Part shown: piece by piece, positions 1 to 8,654 of the stretch
How positions within the stretch are numbered: position 1 is the stretch's first letter
Layout of the letters: every line of letters begins with the position of its first letter
From: a virus
Strand: one strand, 5' to 3'
Length of the DNA: 46,550 nucleotides
IMG/VR virus record: IMGVR_UViG_3300031851_000044
Coordinates: 1 to 46,550 of that record
Program-made: the position numbers and the translations under genes
The notes under the pieces: model-generated
Database searches by the model: none
What the model was told of the DNA's origin: nothing
What the model saw: only the letters and a program-made list of their open reading frames with translations

Positions 1-2
1 CT

Positions 3-1790
3 GAGTTTGCCAGGGTCGCTATATCAGACTTCAATATCGCCATCAGCTCTGGGACGGCAGAGGAGATAAATAAAGCCAAGCAGCTAATAGAGACTAGAGT
101 GAAGGCGCTAAAGGAGTCCCTGAAGGACACTCCAGAAGCAGAAGAGTTCCTTAATTCTTTAGACGACAGTGTTAAGAAGGCTGTGGGACCAACGGCTCAA
201 ATGGCAATCAATCTTGTCGATGCTGCGGCGGCAGCGGTGTCTCTAAAGGACTCTATACGAGAGTTGGCTGATGAGACCGAGTTAGCTCCCGGAAAGATTT
301 TTGATGGTGCATTTCAAGCTGTTGGTGATCTTAGTTTCAATTTCGGTGAAAAGATATCTGGCGCAATCGGCAGCTCTGTAGCGAAACTTCCTGCAGTATT
401 CCAGGCTGGACGGGATCTGATTGATGCAAAGCTCCGTGACAAGTTCTTTATAAATCTTAACAATGAGAGCGGATTCATACGAGGTGTTGCTGGTGGAATC
501 GTTGGTGCGGCAAACCTATTTGTTCGAGTAACAGGAGAAGGCGTTCTCGCTGTCGCAAACTTGTTCGTTAAGACCATCGGAGATATCCTTACGCCAATTG
601 GTACCGCGATAGCTGCACCTGTCGAAAGGCTTCTTGGATCTCTAGGGGCAGCAGTAGGCGTCCTTGCAGATACTCCAGATGAAGAGGACAGGAGAGACAG
701 GAAGGAGGCACTCGAACTTCAGAGAGCTACCCTTGCTCAACTACAAAGAAGCGGTGCATCCAATGACCAGATTGCACAGGAGCAGGCTGCTCTCGCTGCA
801 CTACTCAGAAGTCAGCAGGGCGATGAGCCACAGACCGCAGCAGAGAGGCTTGAAGAAGAGATCAATAGGTCCGTAGAGGCTGCACTTAGAATCGCAGAGC
901 AACTCGGACCCCTTGTGACTCAGTTCTTCCAGACTGTAACAGAGAAACTGCCAGAGGTATTCCCTCTCTTGGTTAAGGGTCTCGTAGAAGCACTCGATGC
1001 TTTCGGAGAATACTTTCCTCAGTTCTTTGAGATTTTGGTTCAAGAGGTTGTCGATGCATTGCCGGATATCATTGCTGCGATAATCAGACTGATACCAAGG
1101 ATTATAGAGGCGCTTGCTCGAGGACTATTCGCGTTAATCAGGGGTCTTCCGGGAATACTTCTTGGTGTTTTCAGAGGCATTGCAGAAGCGTTATCAATCG
1201 GGATACTGAAGTCTCTTGGCGATGGCATTAAAAGAATATTTTCGGAGGTCGGGGACGTTGTGTCAGGAGGGGGTACCGTAGGTAGAGTCGCACGAGGTGT
1301 TTTAACCCTGGGCGTATCTGAGTTTCTCGAGAAAAACCCATTCGGAATCAGCTTTCACACAGGTGGCAACGTCACATCCGGAATGAAAAACAAGTCCCTT
1401 GCAAGCCAATACCGAGCAGCGGGAGTTCAAGGGTTTCTTGACGGCGGCATGGTTGGAGATACTCTTCGAAGAAACTTCAGGGCTTCAATGTCTGACGATG
1501 TACCTGCTTTACTCCAAACCGGTGAAGCTGTTCTCAATAGATCGGCCGTATCCAATATCGGTGGACCTTCAGCCATAGATGCGATAAATTCTGGTGCGGG
1601 TGTTGCACCTAATTTAAATGTAAATGTTGGAATCAATCCGAATGCGAACGGTCTCGGTCAAGCAGCCGCAGCATTGCTTCCCTTCTTGATTGGTTCGATA
1701 AGTGTTGCTGGTCCAGGCTCCAAGCCTTCCTCTCAAAACCTTATGGGTTTTCGTGGTATAGGTGGAGCACCGCTGATCCGGCAGTCATAA
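3..1790 (+). CDS. Tail tape-measure protein, C-terminal part (5' end outside window)
   Basis: The frame is open from base 3, so at least 595 residues of a longer protein are present; the internal GTG at 99 is not the true start. Visible features are long hydrophobic helices (for example VDALPDIIAAIIRLIP), a charged coiled-coil segment around residues 225-290, and a C-terminal stretch with HTGG, LDGGMVG and DDVPALLQTGEAVLNRS. That last motif matches the 'vPamLtpGEfVi' signature found near the end of many phage tape-measure proteins. Known role: it sets tail length and threads into the host envelope during DNA ejection. The next gene follows after 15 bases. The family call rests on layout and the C-terminal motif. 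Confidence 0.85.
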   Translation, partial: EFARVAISDFNIAISSGTAEEINKAKQLIETRVKALKESLKDTPEAEEFLNSLDDSVKKAVGPTAQMAINLVDAAAAAVSLKDSIRELADETELAPGKIFDGAFQAVGDLSFNFGEKISGAIGSSVAKLPAVFQAGRDLIDAKLRDKFFINLNNESGFIRGVAGGIVGAANLFVRVTGEGVLAVANLFVKTIGDILTPIGTAIAAPVERLLGSLGAAVGVLADTPDEEDRRDRKEALELQRATLAQLQRSGASNDQIAQEQAALAALLRSQQGDEPQTAAERLEEEINRSVEAALRIAEQLGPLVTQFFQTVTEKLPEVFPLLVKGLVEALDAFGEYFPQFFEILVQEVVDALPDIIAAIIRLIPRIIEALARGLFALIRGLPGILLGVFRGIAEALSIGILKSLGDGIKRIFSEVGDVVSGGGTVGRVARGVLTLGVSEFLEKNPFGISFHTGGNVTSGMKNKSLASQYRAAGVQGFLDGGMVGDTLRRNFRASMSDDVPALLQTGEAVLNRSAVSNIGGPSAIDAINSGAGVAPNLNVNVGINPNANGLGQAAAALLPFLIGSISVAGPGSKPSSQNLMGFRGIGGAPLIRQS

Positions 1791-1805
1791 ACTTAGAGGC
1801 TAAAT

Positions 1806-4800
1806 ATGTCATCATACAATAGAAGATACGCGATACTTCAGGATAAGAACTTAAAGTCTTCGGAGGTCGAGTCGGTGAAGTCCGTAACGACACCGCCTAC
1901 AGTATCGGGTGTTAATCAGTCAACGAAGACTGAGATGTATGGTGAGGGATCGCTTGAGCCAAGTGTAAAGATAGACTCTTCGTCAGGTGGCGACATCTCA
2001 ATCACAGCATCTGGGACAGTTGAGGCGACGCTTTCTGAGGACACCAGCAATCAGTCTGCTTATGTATACAAGGCGGGGGTGAGTCCAAGGAAGACAAGTG
2101 GGTCTGGATTTATTCAGACGGACGGCGCGTCAAATAGAAGCAAGTTTACTTATAAGAGGGACCTTGAGCCTGGATCCGACAACGGCTACCAGATGAGAAC
2201 AACTCCAAACTATTTCAACAAGGTTCCATTCTCTCTTGAATACGACTTTTACGATGCATCTAATTCAAAGTCCCAATGCTATACACGCCCATCTTTACTT
2301 TCCCTCAAGAACGGTAACCTTCTTTCCGTTTATCTCGACTCTTACTGCCCGCCTTGGATGTGGACGTTTAAAAGCAGTATGCTTGACAATACGCTAAGGG
2401 CAACAGGCAGCGGTGGAGGCACATCCTGGGATGTTGTGTATAGCGACGTTACAAACAATGTGGTTACCTTTGTTTTGGGTCAGACTAATAGAATTGAAAT
2501 TCAAGTTGGACGCTACTTTTCGGCAGATAGCGGAACGTCTCGCCCTACTTACTATGAGATTGTGGACGTTGATCTTAGCTTGAACCAGTTCACGGTAAAT
2601 CCAAAAGGAAGCGGGCCTGTAGATCCGGCTCCAGGAACAACTAACAGTGGAATAGTATTTGCCATAAACACCTTCAGGAATAGACCATCAGACACCCCAG
2701 AGGGGAACATCAAAGTTAGATTAAGTCTCAATGAGGACAGATTCTGGAGTACGGCGAATGCTTCTTACCCTGTACAGGTAGGAGAGAACTCTTCCTTGGA
2801 CGTGGATGCAACTGGACTAAATTATTCAGGATGCACAGGCGTTTCAATGGTTCAGTTTCCTGACACGGAGGAGGTCCTTCTCATATATTGCGGCTATCGA
2901 GGAAGAGCAATAAACTCTATCGATAATTCATCCTTCTTGTGTGTAGACGAGTTAACGTCAAGCATGGACTCATATGCAAATTTCTCGTCAGGACTAACAA
3001 CCGGTTCATCTGTGGACCGGAGGTCCTACTTTCAGCTAAACAAGTATGATGGGTTTCTGGCAGGAGAGCAAGACTCCGACATTTCAGGAATAGACTCTTA
3101 TAGAATACCTCTTTCTCTTTCCGCAGAAGTTCTTCCGTCTGGGAGGATTGTTGCTGTGGTTGCCATGGCAGATAAGCTGTACTCATTGACAAGTGACGAC
3201 CGTGGGGTGACATTTTCAGCTAATGAGATAATGAGCCTTCAGTTCGGGTCGTCTATTGAATTTCAGCAGTTTTCAAATGTGGACACCTGCATAACCGACT
3301 CAGGAAGATTGGTGCTATTGCTTACGGCAAATTCAATAGGCAACAGGGGAATGTCAAGCACACAGCCGGACGGTCTCGCGGACTTAAGTGAAAGCGTTGT
3401 TTCGATATTTGTCACCGACGACGGAGTTTCTTGGTCATCAGAGAAAAGGCTGGGCGGAGGAAAGAATCAGATCAGATTTTCAGAGGCGTCCTCAACGACT
3501 GTGAACTATCCTTTTGGATACAGGACGCATATCGATGAGAGCGTTTATTGTTTAAGTGGTAGTGTATGCATGACCCCAGAGGGATATGTTCTGGTTTCAG
3601 TTTGCACTCTGAATATTGGTGGTCCTGGGAATCCACAGGGCTGCCACGTTATGCAGAGAACCCTGAGTGTAGATGAAATAGCCTTTGGGTCTACTGGGCA
3701 AGAGATTGCGCCAAGCTTGTCTTCTTTAATCTATTCATATGGAGAGCCAATCCAAGCAGCCATAAGCAGATTTGGGATGGCTTTACCTTATGTGGGAACC
3801 AGGAGGGATAACACATACGAGGATCTAGAATCTATGTATGACTATTTGTCCGTTACCTATAAAGCCATTGAGAATGTCGACCCAACGTTTAGCTCTACTG
3901 ACAGAGGTTATCTTGGCTCGGCCTACTTTTCAGGAATAAGGGACCCAGGATCTGAAGCTCTTCCGCAAAAGCTTTATGGCGGAGGCCCCATATTGATGCA
4001 GGGACCAATTGATGTTGCGACCACCTTGCATCGGGGCGAGGTTGTGACAATTAGCTGTGAGTCATGGGAGAGGACGCCTTCAGACAGTCCCAACTCTTTG
4101 ACGTATGTTAACGCTCGTTTAATTCAAAAGGCGGCAATGACTAGAGGTGTGTATTTAATTAAGTCGGATGGAGTGCAGCCATTAAATGTGAGGCTACCCA
4201 CGGAGCTCAGGCGCTTTGAGGCATGCTATGGTGCATACGGGAAGACAGTCACTAATCGTTTTGGGGTTCCCGGAAGCCAGCAAGAGGGACAGCAAGACGG
4301 TCAGGTCTTCTTTGACACCTCGACCGGGTTACAGCAAAACTACGTAGACGCCTCGAGCGGCAGTCATGTCGACATATTCCAGGATTGGACATCGATTTCA
4401 TTTTCAAATACTCGTTATGTAACATTCTCCATCACAGGGATTACTCCTGGATCGGAGGCGATGAGGTTCGAGTTGACGAGTATAACGACCCAAAATAACC
4501 CCACTCGATATCGGCTAAACCTTACGCCATATTCACCGGGCGCAACGCTGGCAAATGTCTATGACTCTTTCCCGGTTACGCTAGAGGCGGTTGATGGAGG
4601 AATAAGTGTAGGCGTAAAAGACAACTGTCAGATATTTGGATCCAACTGTTTTCAGGTATCACTTCTTGGCGCTAAGAATCCAATCTACTGGGGATGGGAT
4701 CACGAGTCCACATCCAGTACTTATGGTTCGGTATCCACTGATGAGGACGTATCAACTACTTACGCAAAGAAGTATGAGTTGACGGCGTCATCGTCTCAGG

Positions 4801-7799
4801 ATGTCACATATGATTTCAATAACGACTTTTTGTCTACCCAGCACTACGGTATGTTCGGCTTCCCGAATGCGAACGGCGAGGCGTTAAAAACTTCGGGTGG
4901 GCTAGTGTATGAAGAGGGCAAGTCCGCACTTTCATTTGTTCAAAGAGCGGTGGTTCAGATCCAGTATGGCGGCTCTAGGGGGGACTCTTCTTCAAACGCT
5001 GATGCAAGTTCAATGAGGTGCTCAGTGGACATCTCTCTCAAGGACACAACGACCATCTTGCCATATCTCTCAATGGGTCTTTCGATATCCAGAGACGGTG
5101 GGAACGTTTACTTTTCCCTAATTAATCCAAGATGGAGCGGATCCAGCACAGTGTACCCGATGATATCTAATTCTGAGATACAGTTTTCAGATGATGGTGA
5201 TGGATCAGACGAAGATGAGAAGGTTCCATTCTATGAGATCATTTGGGGTCTTAAGCCTCTAGGGGATAACAACTCAGACGGGTTCACTCCGTTCATATTT
5301 GCAAGACAGTGGGACCGATATGCTGACCCAGACATGCTTAATGGATTTAGAGGTTCAGTTGTTCAGGCAACAACGATCTTTCCGAAGAATCAAGATCGAG
5401 ATGGTGGCACATCAATTAAAGAAGGGATAAAGTTTGGTATTCAGGATACGTCTACCGGAACATCAAACGCAACCAAGTGCTCATTTTTGGCTGTTCAGAT
5501 GTCTAGATCTTTCTTGATATTTGAGCCGTGCTTTGCAGAAGACTATGTGAATCAGGTGGATTTTCCTATAGGAATGAGCAGTTTCATTGAGACGCTTCGA
5601 ATAAAGAATGAGCCCCAGTTTGACTTCCTTAGGCTTTACAACGGGGGGCAGATGTCCCCAATGGGACCTCCATCGTGCAGACCGTCTCCACAGATGATAG
5701 ACAATGGGATTGAGTTGTCTTTTAGAGGGAGAGCCACAGGTCAAACAACGTTCTCCTATGAGGGTAAGTCGTCCTTCCCTGTTCTTGCTGCGCTTGAGTC
5801 TCCGGTAAAAGACGGATGGAGGAGCCCAGTTGAGGAGCTGATTTTTTCGGTAACCTCAGAGAACACATCTAGCAGCTTCAACAACTCAAAGCTTCCCACC
5901 TACCAGATTGAATTAAAGTCTGATGTGGGCATTAATCCTGAGGCTGTGTCGCTGTTTGGATTAAACACTTCTAGTGTCAGGGTCGACTTTTCAAACTCTT
6001 TAACGTTTGGAACATATAATACAGCATCTCAGCCGGACCTTACGATGCTATTCTGCTCTCCTGGAGACCCATCCAGTCTTCTGTTCAATTATTACAACCA
6101 GGATTCATCTGCACTGGACGTGCTGAACACTCCGCCCTCTGGACCTTCGGCATTGGATAAGTACGTAGTGGGCACGACTCCTACCGGGTTATGGGTTGGT
6201 GAGTCTGGGAGATATGCAACATGGACATTCTCTGGCGGAACGTTCTCATGGGTATTCTCTAACCCCTCACGAGGCGACATAGTTAAGAATCCAGCATCTA
6301 CGTCTCAGTGGCATCTTTATGTGGGATCGCTTAGTTGGCTCGAGCTAGTTCAGCCAAACATGTTCTATAAGCCCGTGTACCTGCAGTCGTTTGCTAAGTA
6401 TTCACTGCTAAGCCCGGATGAAGATAACACGGAAAGTGTAATATCACTGTCCTCTGCACCTCCTGCATCCCCCTCTATTGGGGATAGGTACTTGGTATCA
6501 AACCCGTCTGGATCTTGGGCCGGATCACTGGCTGATAATGTAGTCGAATGGGGTGGATCAATATGGAACGTAACCCCTCCATATCTCGGTGGTCTTATAG
6601 TTCTAGAGTCAAGCGGTGCAACACTAGAGTACAACGGTTCGAATTATTTAAACGTCAACAAGCCATCATGGAGGATAGAAACGGGATCCCCAAATACTGT
6701 CTACTTTACGGGATCTAGGAACGATAGCCCTCCATTTAGACCCTCACAGTATAAGTCTCAAAGTAATGAGAACTTCTACTTAGTGGTTGTGGATAGAAGG
6801 GCTACCCTTAATGATAATGGTGCCATAAACGTACTGACGGAGACAAAGATAGCTGAGTCTGCCGACATGGAGTTTACCTACTACTTTAAGATTCTGGACA
6901 ATGGCTCTGACTATTTGACGTTGGATAGGTCGATATCTAGCATATTCGCAGACACGCTGTCTTCTGCAGTAGCTTCATCGAAAATAACCCCTGGGTCGAT
7001 GGCAATCATTAGTGACAGAATGGCTTCAAACACTCCTGACTTTTACAACATGATGGGAACAGGCTTGGGATCTGGGTCTAACTCCAGATATAAGAATATC
7101 AGAATAACCCTGTGCGGAGGCAATCATTCAGATAACTATCTTAAGCTTGGTCTTATGATTTCAGGTCAGAGGATAGATCTTTCCAACCCAGACTTTGAGC
7201 TAGGGTATTCATATAATCTCGAGGCTGGAAGCTCCCTGTTTGACTCCTTGAGCGGAAGAAGAAAGTCTAGAAGAAACCATAAGCCAAGAAAGTCTTGGGA
7301 TGTATCCTATGCTCCGAGACCTTCTGCGCTATCCGAGATCACTTCGGGAGGCTCTGGGACATGGGTAATGAACTCATATGCTCAGAGAGGCAACGTCAAC
7401 GATCATGTAACGAACGCTGCACAAAACAGTGCTCGCTCTAAGGTGAGTTGGCAAGAGCTGGTGGAGAGGGTTCTTTCCATAGGGCTCAACGGACCGGTGC
7501 TTGCACTTGGATTCGATGGCAATAACATGCAGACAGTATCTGGCACGCAGCACAACATGACCCCGAATGGAGGGAACATTAAGCCAGCCCTTAGCGATCC
7601 TCACGGACTGTGCCCTGTTCGCCTTGTGGGTTACGAGGGTGCATCTAACGTTGCGTACATGGGCTCTCAGGCAATCGCAAACTCTCAGTACGGTCCAGGG
7701 TCTGACTCAGGGCTTCCATCTGAGGTTAAGAATCAAACAGAATGCCTTCCTGCTGCAGTGATGCAGATTAAGGGATTGAAGTTCTCAGAGGAATTATAA
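1806..7799 (+). CDS. Very large tail/receptor-binding protein with sialidase-like propeller and DUF2793-like modules
   Basis: This 1997-residue, Ser/Gly/Asn-rich protein follows the tape-measure gene directly (AGAGG ribosome site about 7 bases before ATG). Residues about 160-640 contain repeated strands of the type LLSLKNGNLLSVY, VLPSGRIVAVVA and TDSGRLVLLLT, with two Asp-box-like turns (TSDDRGVTFS near 461, VTDDGVSWSS near 535). This is the pattern of BNR/sialidase beta-propellers. Near residues 1440 and 1550 lie two modules resembling DUF2793 (PSALDKYVVG and PSIGDRYLVS, each followed by a W-rich stretch). Known: such modules occur in tail fibres and surface-binding proteins. Inferred role: receptor binding or glycan recognition at the tail tip. 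No sialidase active-site arginine triad was traced, so enzymatic activity is not claimed. Confidence 0.75.
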   Translation: MSSYNRRYAILQDKNLKSSEVESVKSVTTPPTVSGVNQSTKTEMYGEGSLEPSVKIDSSSGGDISITASGTVEATLSEDTSNQSAYVYKAGVSPRKTSGSGFIQTDGASNRSKFTYKRDLEPGSDNGYQMRTTPNYFNKVPFSLEYDFYDASNSKSQCYTRPSLLSLKNGNLLSVYLDSYCPPWMWTFKSSMLDNTLRATGSGGGTSWDVVYSDVTNNVVTFVLGQTNRIEIQVGRYFSADSGTSRPTYYEIVDVDLSLNQFTVNPKGSGPVDPAPGTTNSGIVFAINTFRNRPSDTPEGNIKVRLSLNEDRFWSTANASYPVQVGENSSLDVDATGLNYSGCTGVSMVQFPDTEEVLLIYCGYRGRAINSIDNSSFLCVDELTSSMDSYANFSSGLTTGSSVDRRSYFQLNKYDGFLAGEQDSDISGIDSYRIPLSLSAEVLPSGRIVAVVAMADKLYSLTSDDRGVTFSANEIMSLQFGSSIEFQQFSNVDTCITDSGRLVLLLTANSIGNRGMSSTQPDGLADLSESVVSIFVTDDGVSWSSEKRLGGGKNQIRFSEASSTTVNYPFGYRTHIDESVYCLSGSVCMTPEGYVLVSVCTLNIGGPGNPQGCHVMQRTLSVDEIAFGSTGQEIAPSLSSLIYSYGEPIQAAISRFGMALPYVGTRRDNTYEDLESMYDYLSVTYKAIENVDPTFSSTDRGYLGSAYFSGIRDPGSEALPQKLYGGGPILMQGPIDVATTLHRGEVVTISCESWERTPSDSPNSLTYVNARLIQKAAMTRGVYLIKSDGVQPLNVRLPTELRRFEACYGAYGKTVTNRFGVPGSQQEGQQDGQVFFDTSTGLQQNYVDASSGSHVDIFQDWTSISFSNTRYVTFSITGITPGSEAMRFELTSITTQNNPTRYRLNLTPYSPGATLANVYDSFPVTLEAVDGGISVGVKDNCQIFGSNCFQVSLLGAKNPIYWGWDHESTSSTYGSVSTDEDVSTTYAKKYELTASSSQDVTYDFNNDFLSTQHYGMFGFPNANGEALKTSGGLVYEEGKSALSFVQRAVVQIQYGGSRGDSSSNADASSMRCSVDISLKDTTTILPYLSMGLSISRDGGNVYFSLINPRWSGSSTVYPMISNSEIQFSDDGDGSDEDEKVPFYEIIWGLKPLGDNNSDGFTPFIFARQWDRYADPDMLNGFRGSVVQATTIFPKNQDRDGGTSIKEGIKFGIQDTSTGTSNATKCSFLAVQMSRSFLIFEPCFAEDYVNQVDFPIGMSSFIETLRIKNEPQFDFLRLYNGGQMSPMGPPSCRPSPQMIDNGIELSFRGRATGQTTFSYEGKSSFPVLAALESPVKDGWRSPVEELIFSVTSENTSSSFNNSKLPTYQIELKSDVGINPEAVSLFGLNTSSVRVDFSNSLTFGTYNTASQPDLTMLFCSPGDPSSLLFNYYNQDSSALDVLNTPPSGPSALDKYVVGTTPTGLWVGESGRYATWTFSGGTFSWVFSNPSRGDIVKNPASTSQWHLYVGSLSWLELVQPNMFYKPVYLQSFAKYSLLSPDEDNTESVISLSSAPPASPSIGDRYLVSNPSGSWAGSLADNVVEWGGSIWNVTPPYLGGLIVLESSGATLEYNGSNYLNVNKPSWRIETGSPNTVYFTGSRNDSPPFRPSQYKSQSNENFYLVVVDRRATLNDNGAINVLTETKIAESADMEFTYYFKILDNGSDYLTLDRSISSIFADTLSSAVASSKITPGSMAIISDRMASNTPDFYNMMGTGLGSGSNSRYKNIRITLCGGNHSDNYLKLGLMISGQRIDLSNPDFELGYSYNLEAGSSLFDSLSGRRKSRRNHKPRKSWDVSYAPRPSALSEITSGGSGTWVMNSYAQRGNVNDHVTNAAQNSARSKVSWQELVERVLSIGLNGPVLALGFDGNNMQTVSGTQHNMTPNGGNIKPALSDPHGLCPVRLVGYEGASNVAYMGSQAIANSQYGPGSDSGLPSEVKNQTECLPAAVMQIKGLKFSEEL

Positions 7800-7859
7800 T
7801 TTTCTCAATGGGTATAAACACTACAAGTCAAATGATAATTTAAAATCATCGGAGGAACA

Positions 7860-8294
7860 ATGGCACTACCATCATTAGCGACATACTGGCGCGGGCATAT
7901 CCCGACAACAGATGAGCCGGGCGCAAACAGACTGCTGAGAACCATTACGGTTAGCAGCGCATCGTACACTGAGATCGATCTTCGTACTGCAGCCTATGCT
8001 GGTGCAGCGGACGGGATTGCTCAGGACCCTGATGGGGATCAGAGGGGGCTCCTTAAGTCTGTAGCATTGTTGAATAATTCAACTACTGCAGCAGAGAGAG
8101 TTCGAGTTGCATTTTATGTTTCCGGAGGAAGTCCAACGCCAGCCGATGCATATAATGTTGTGATCCCGAATGGTCCAAGCGTGGAGCTCAGGTGTAGTAG
8201 TCATCCAAACGTAACCAGATTCTTTCTGAAGGCGGAGAGCGGTACCCCTGAGATTCAGATGGAACTCTGGTACGACGTTCCTCCAGCGAGTTAA
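7860..8294 (+). CDS. Small virion-associated protein, unknown family
   Basis: 144 residues, preceded by a good GGAGG site. No cysteine-based or catalytic motif is visible apart from one Cys in LRCSSHPN. The sequence alternates short beta-type segments (RVRVAFYVSGG, PEIQMELWYDV), suggesting an all-beta fold of about 15 kDa. It lies between the 1997-residue tail protein and a Gly-linker tail protein and is spaced only 3 bases from the latter, so it is probably cotranscribed with the tail-tip/fibre genes. Role inferred from position only: accessory or decoration protein of the tail fibre. Confidence 0.65.
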   Translation: MALPSLATYWRGHIPTTDEPGANRLLRTITVSSASYTEIDLRTAAYAGAADGIAQDPDGDQRGLLKSVALLNNSTTAAERVRVAFYVSGGSPTPADAYNVVIPNGPSVELRCSSHPNVTRFFLKAESGTPEIQMELWYDVPPAS

Positions 8295-8297
8295 GTA

Positions 8298-8642
8298 ATG
8301 TTTAAGGGCTCCTTCCGAGGGGGAGGCGGCGGAGGAGGCGGTGGTGGAACGTTGTCGATTGTCAGCATTACTGCGGCAGACAGTCCGTACAACTTGCCTA
8401 CATCTCAGACCGCGCTTCTAGTTGACAGTACGGCTGGGCTGATTAGTGTTAATCTGCCTGCTCCATCTCTTTCAACTGGGGTGCTATATTATATTAAAAA
8501 CACAGCAGGTGCTGACGTTAACCGTGTCCGGGTTTTGGTTTCTACGGGACGGATCGACGATGAGACTTATATAGATCTCGAAAATGAATTTTCCGCCGTC
8601 AACTTGGTTTCTGACGGCACTAACTATTATATCATTTCCTAA
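8298..8642 (+). CDS. Tail-fibre accessory protein with poly-glycine hinge
   Basis: 114 residues. The N-terminus has a run of ten glycines (residues 8-17) and is followed by a beta-rich module: TAADSPYNL, LISVNLPAPS, LYYIKNTAGAD and a C-terminal LVSDGTNYYIIS. This pattern (VDTSAG..TVNLPA...G......NT ... L.SDGTNWYI) is common at the C-termini of phage and virus appendage proteins as a small trimeric capping or binding domain. The ATG lies 3 bases after the previous stop with little Shine-Dalgarno sequence, so translation is probably coupled. Inferred role: a small fibre tip or connector with a flexible glycine hinge. Confidence 0.65.
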   Translation: MFKGSFRGGGGGGGGGGTLSIVSITAADSPYNLPTSQTALLVDSTAGLISVNLPAPSLSTGVLYYIKNTAGADVNRVRVLVSTGRIDDETYIDLENEFSAVNLVSDGTNYYIIS

Positions 8643-8654
8643 TGGAGGTATTTG

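Noticed and set aside
801-1043. Antisense ORFs in the tape-measure, tail and capsid genes
   Set aside because: All lie fully inside well-supported genes on the other strand, with no ribosome sites or recognisable domains.
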